A DNA stretch of 64,000 nt, taken from NCBI RefSeq assembly GCF_022179125.1, contig NZ_BPQG01000006.1, forward strand, positions 186,001-250,000, in the 5' to 3' direction. Positions 62,530 through 64,000 of this stretch are shown here, one piece after another. Source of the stretch: Methylobacterium cerastii (GTDB taxonomy: Bacteria; Pseudomonadota; Alphaproteobacteria; Rhizobiales; Beijerinckiaceae). Within the stretch, counting starts at the first letter, position 1; each line of letters starts with the position of its first letter. Both the position numbers and the translations under genes were made by a program. Below the pieces are notes generated by a model. The model did no database searches, had not been told where the DNA came from, and worked only from the letters and a program-made list of their open reading frames with translations.

Positions 62530-63561
62530 TCAGGCCGAGCGCCCGCGTCCGCGCGAAGAGCCCGGCTTTCCGGTGCCGACGCCCGCGAGGGTCAGGGCTG
62601 CAAGGCCGAGGCCGATCAGCCCCGCCGTGGCGGCGACGGGGTGCAAGGTCGCGCGGGTGTAGGCGCTGGTGCGCATCACGTAGCCCGGCTGCGTGCCCCG
62701 GACCTCGCCCGCGTCCTTCGGCGCGTGCAGCGCGCCGGCCGGGTCGCGCGGGTCCTCGCCGCGCTTCTGCATGGCGATGATCGCGGGGGCCAAGAGATCG
62801 TAGGCGCCCGGCGCGAACTCCTTGCCGGCCACCATCAGCTTGCCGCCGCCGCCGACGACGATGTCGCGCTGCGGATGCACGGCGGCATGCAGGATGGCGT
62901 TCGCCACCTCCTCGGGCGGGTAGATCGGAGGCGGCAGCATCGGCTCCCGGTCCATGTAGTTGCGCGCCCGCTGCGGCAGCGGCGTATCGATCGAGGTCGG
63001 CTTGACCAGCGTCACCGAGACCGGCGCATCCTCGGCCAGCAGCTCCATCCGCAGGGCGTCGGTGAAACCCTTCACCGCGTGCTTGCTCGCCACGTACATG
63101 CCCTGGAAAGGGAAGGCGAGGTCGGAGGCGACGCTGCCGAGGTTGATCAGCGCACCGCCGCGCCGGCGCAGGTGCTCGACCGCGACGAGCGAGCCGAACA
63201 CCGTGCCCCAGAGGTTGGTCTGGATCAGGCGCGCGTTGTCCGCGTCCGAAACCTCGCGCAGCGGACCGTAGATGGTGAGGCCGGCGACGTTGACCCAGGT
63301 GTCGAAACCGCCGAACGCGGCGATCGCCCGGTCGGCCACGGCCTGGACATCGGCGCGGTCGCCGACATCGCAGGGGACGGCCAAGGCGCGGCCGCCGGCC
63401 GCCTCGATTTCCGCCTGCACCGTCGCCAGCACGTCTGCGCTGCGGGCGGCGAGCACGACGGTCGCCCCGCGCTCCGCGGCCATCCGGGCGGTCGCGAGCC
63501 CGATGCCGCTCGACGCGCCGGTGATGACGACGACCTGGTCGCGCAATGCCTTGTGTTTCAT
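62530..63561 (-). CDS. SDR family oxidoreductase with C-terminal membrane anchor
   Basis: 343 residues from the ATG at 63561. TGASSGIGLA is the cofactor motif, and the Ser/Tyr/Lys site appears as NLGSVASD and YVASKHAVKG. After residue 250 an extra domain ends with TAGLIGLGLAALTLAGVG, a likely membrane segment. This longer form is seen in several alphaproteobacterial SDRs. It is cotranscribed with the alpha/beta hydrolase. Confidence 0.85.
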   Translation of the reverse strand: MKHKALRDQVVVITGASSGIGLATARMAAERGATVVLAARSADVLATVQAEIEAAGGRALAVPCDVGDRADVQAVADRAIAAFGGFDTWVNVAGLTIYGPLREVSDADNARLIQTNLWGTVFGSLVAVEHLRRRGGALINLGSVASDLAFPFQGMYVASKHAVKGFTDALRMELLAEDAPVSVTLVKPTSIDTPLPQRARNYMDREPMLPPPIYPPEEVANAILHAAVHPQRDIVVGGGGKLMVAGKEFAPGAYDLLAPAIIAMQKRGEDPRDPAGALHAPKDAGEVRGTQPGYVMRTSAYTRATLHPVAATAGLIGLGLAALTLAGVGTGKPGSSRGRGRSA

Positions 63562-63778
63562 GGCCCTGTTTCCCGCCAACGCTCCGCGCACCGGTCGGCG
63601 CGGCGCCGCAATGTCCGGGACCTACCCACGAGGCGCCGAGATGTTGCCGGAGCGCGGCCCGATTCCGTCCGCGTCGGTTGCACGCAGGTGCGCGATCGCT
63701 CCGTCGGCGCCCTCAGGTGACAGAGCGGACGGCCGCTTGTAAGCACGGGCGCTCGCTGAAAATCTGCCCGGAAGCCCC

Positions 63779-64000
63779 ATGTCGCACGCTGCCCTCGCCC
63801 AGACCATCGAAGCCGCCTGGGAGGACCGCGCCGGCGTCGACACGAACACGCGCGGCGCCGTTCGCGAAGCCGTCGAGGCGGCGCTGGCGCTGCTCGACTC
63901 CGGTGAGGCCCGGGTCGCCGAGAAGAGCGGCAACCAGGATTGGGTGGTCAACCAGTGGCTGAAGAAGGCGGTGCTGCTCTCCTTCCGCCTCAACGACATG
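63779..64000 (+). CDS. dapD: Tetrahydrodipicolinate N-succinyltransferase, start (cut by window edge)
   Basis: First 74 residues, ATG at 63779. [20 protein letters not shown], then [20 protein letters not shown] and LLSFRLNDM are the conserved N-terminal region of DapD, the succinyl-CoA-dependent step of lysine and diaminopimelate synthesis. The left-handed beta-helix domain is outside the window. Confidence 0.93.
   Translation, partial: MSHAALAQTIEAAWEDRAGVDTNTRGAVREAVEAALALLDSGEARVAEKSGNQDWVVNQWLKKAVLLSFRLNDM

Noticed and set aside
1-64000. CRISPR arrays, insertion sequences or prophage
   Set aside because: No regularly spaced direct repeats, transposase or phage-type genes found by reading through.

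Overview
The window is high-GC, densely packed bacterial chromosome and looks like an alphaproteobacterium of the order Hyphomicrobiales, probably a Methylobacterium/Methylorubrum relative. The supporting evidence is a MucR/Ros-type regulator, the aerobic (cob) route to cobalamin, an iron-sulfur PhrB-type photolyase, BcsS- and ExoD-like envelope proteins, many 4-bp ATGA/GTGA gene overlaps and frequent GTG/TTG starts. The taxon is inferred from family content only; no 16S gene is present.

Layout. 1-11.6 kb: 5' part of an Orn/Lys/Arg decarboxylase, a DUF1007 protein plus NicO nickel/cobalt exporter-type pair, a histidine phosphatase, a glyoxalase, a GhrA-like 2-hydroxyacid dehydrogenase, an OmpR/EnvZ-type two-component pair, a 3-hydroxyisobutyrate-dehydrogenase-like protein, and a four-gene molybdenum-cofactor maturation module (split XdhC, a molybdopterin-binding protein, a MocA-like nucleotidyltransferase). 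11.6-15.3 kb: a DUF2256 protein and a formyltransferase facing an SDR and an FeS-BCP photolyase. 15.3-23 kb: BcsS-like barrel, ExoD, a zinc ABC transporter (permease and ATPase) divergent from a Fur/Zur regulator with a palindrome between them, a polyprenyl-phosphate sugar transferase, a heme-monooxygenase-like protein and an XRE regulator.

23-44.3 kb is a large cobalamin region. A cobalamin riboswitch (minus strand, about 37.6-37.8 kb) precedes cbtB-cbtA-DUF1636-cobW-Uma2-cobN-cobG-cobH-cobI-cobJ and then, after cobK on the other strand, cobL-cobE-cobM-cobB. Divergently, cobP-cobO-cobQ run on the plus strand, followed by an MFS transporter, cobD (minus) and cobC (plus). Together they cover cobalt uptake, corrin-ring methylation and contraction, cobalt chelation (CobN only), adenosylation, amidation, the aminopropanol arm and the first nucleotide-loop step. 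Steps not found here are cobA, cobF, cobS/cobT, cobR, the DMB phosphoribosyltransferase and cobV.

44.3-64 kb: MFS exporter, malonyl-CoA decarboxylase and malonyl-CoA synthetase (malonate use), MucR-like regulator, LhgO-like FAD oxidase, LrgB/LrgA, TerB-like protein, tRNA-Thr(CGT), three small proteins, a GlcD-type FAD dehydrogenase with an MFS transporter, a VOC protein, a YjfB-like protein, an NTF2-like protein, an L,D-transpeptidase, an OmpR-type response regulator, an O6-alkylguanine methyltransferase, a cyclic-nucleotide-binding protein, an alpha/beta hydrolase, an SDR, and the 5' end of dapD.

No complete phage, insertion sequence, integrase or CRISPR array was seen. The most unusual signals are repeat-like in-frame insertions in cobG and cobN, a Uma2 nuclease gene inside the cob operon, two divergent cob gene pairs whose start codons overlap or nearly overlap, and the DUF2256/formyltransferase/photolyase neighbourhood.
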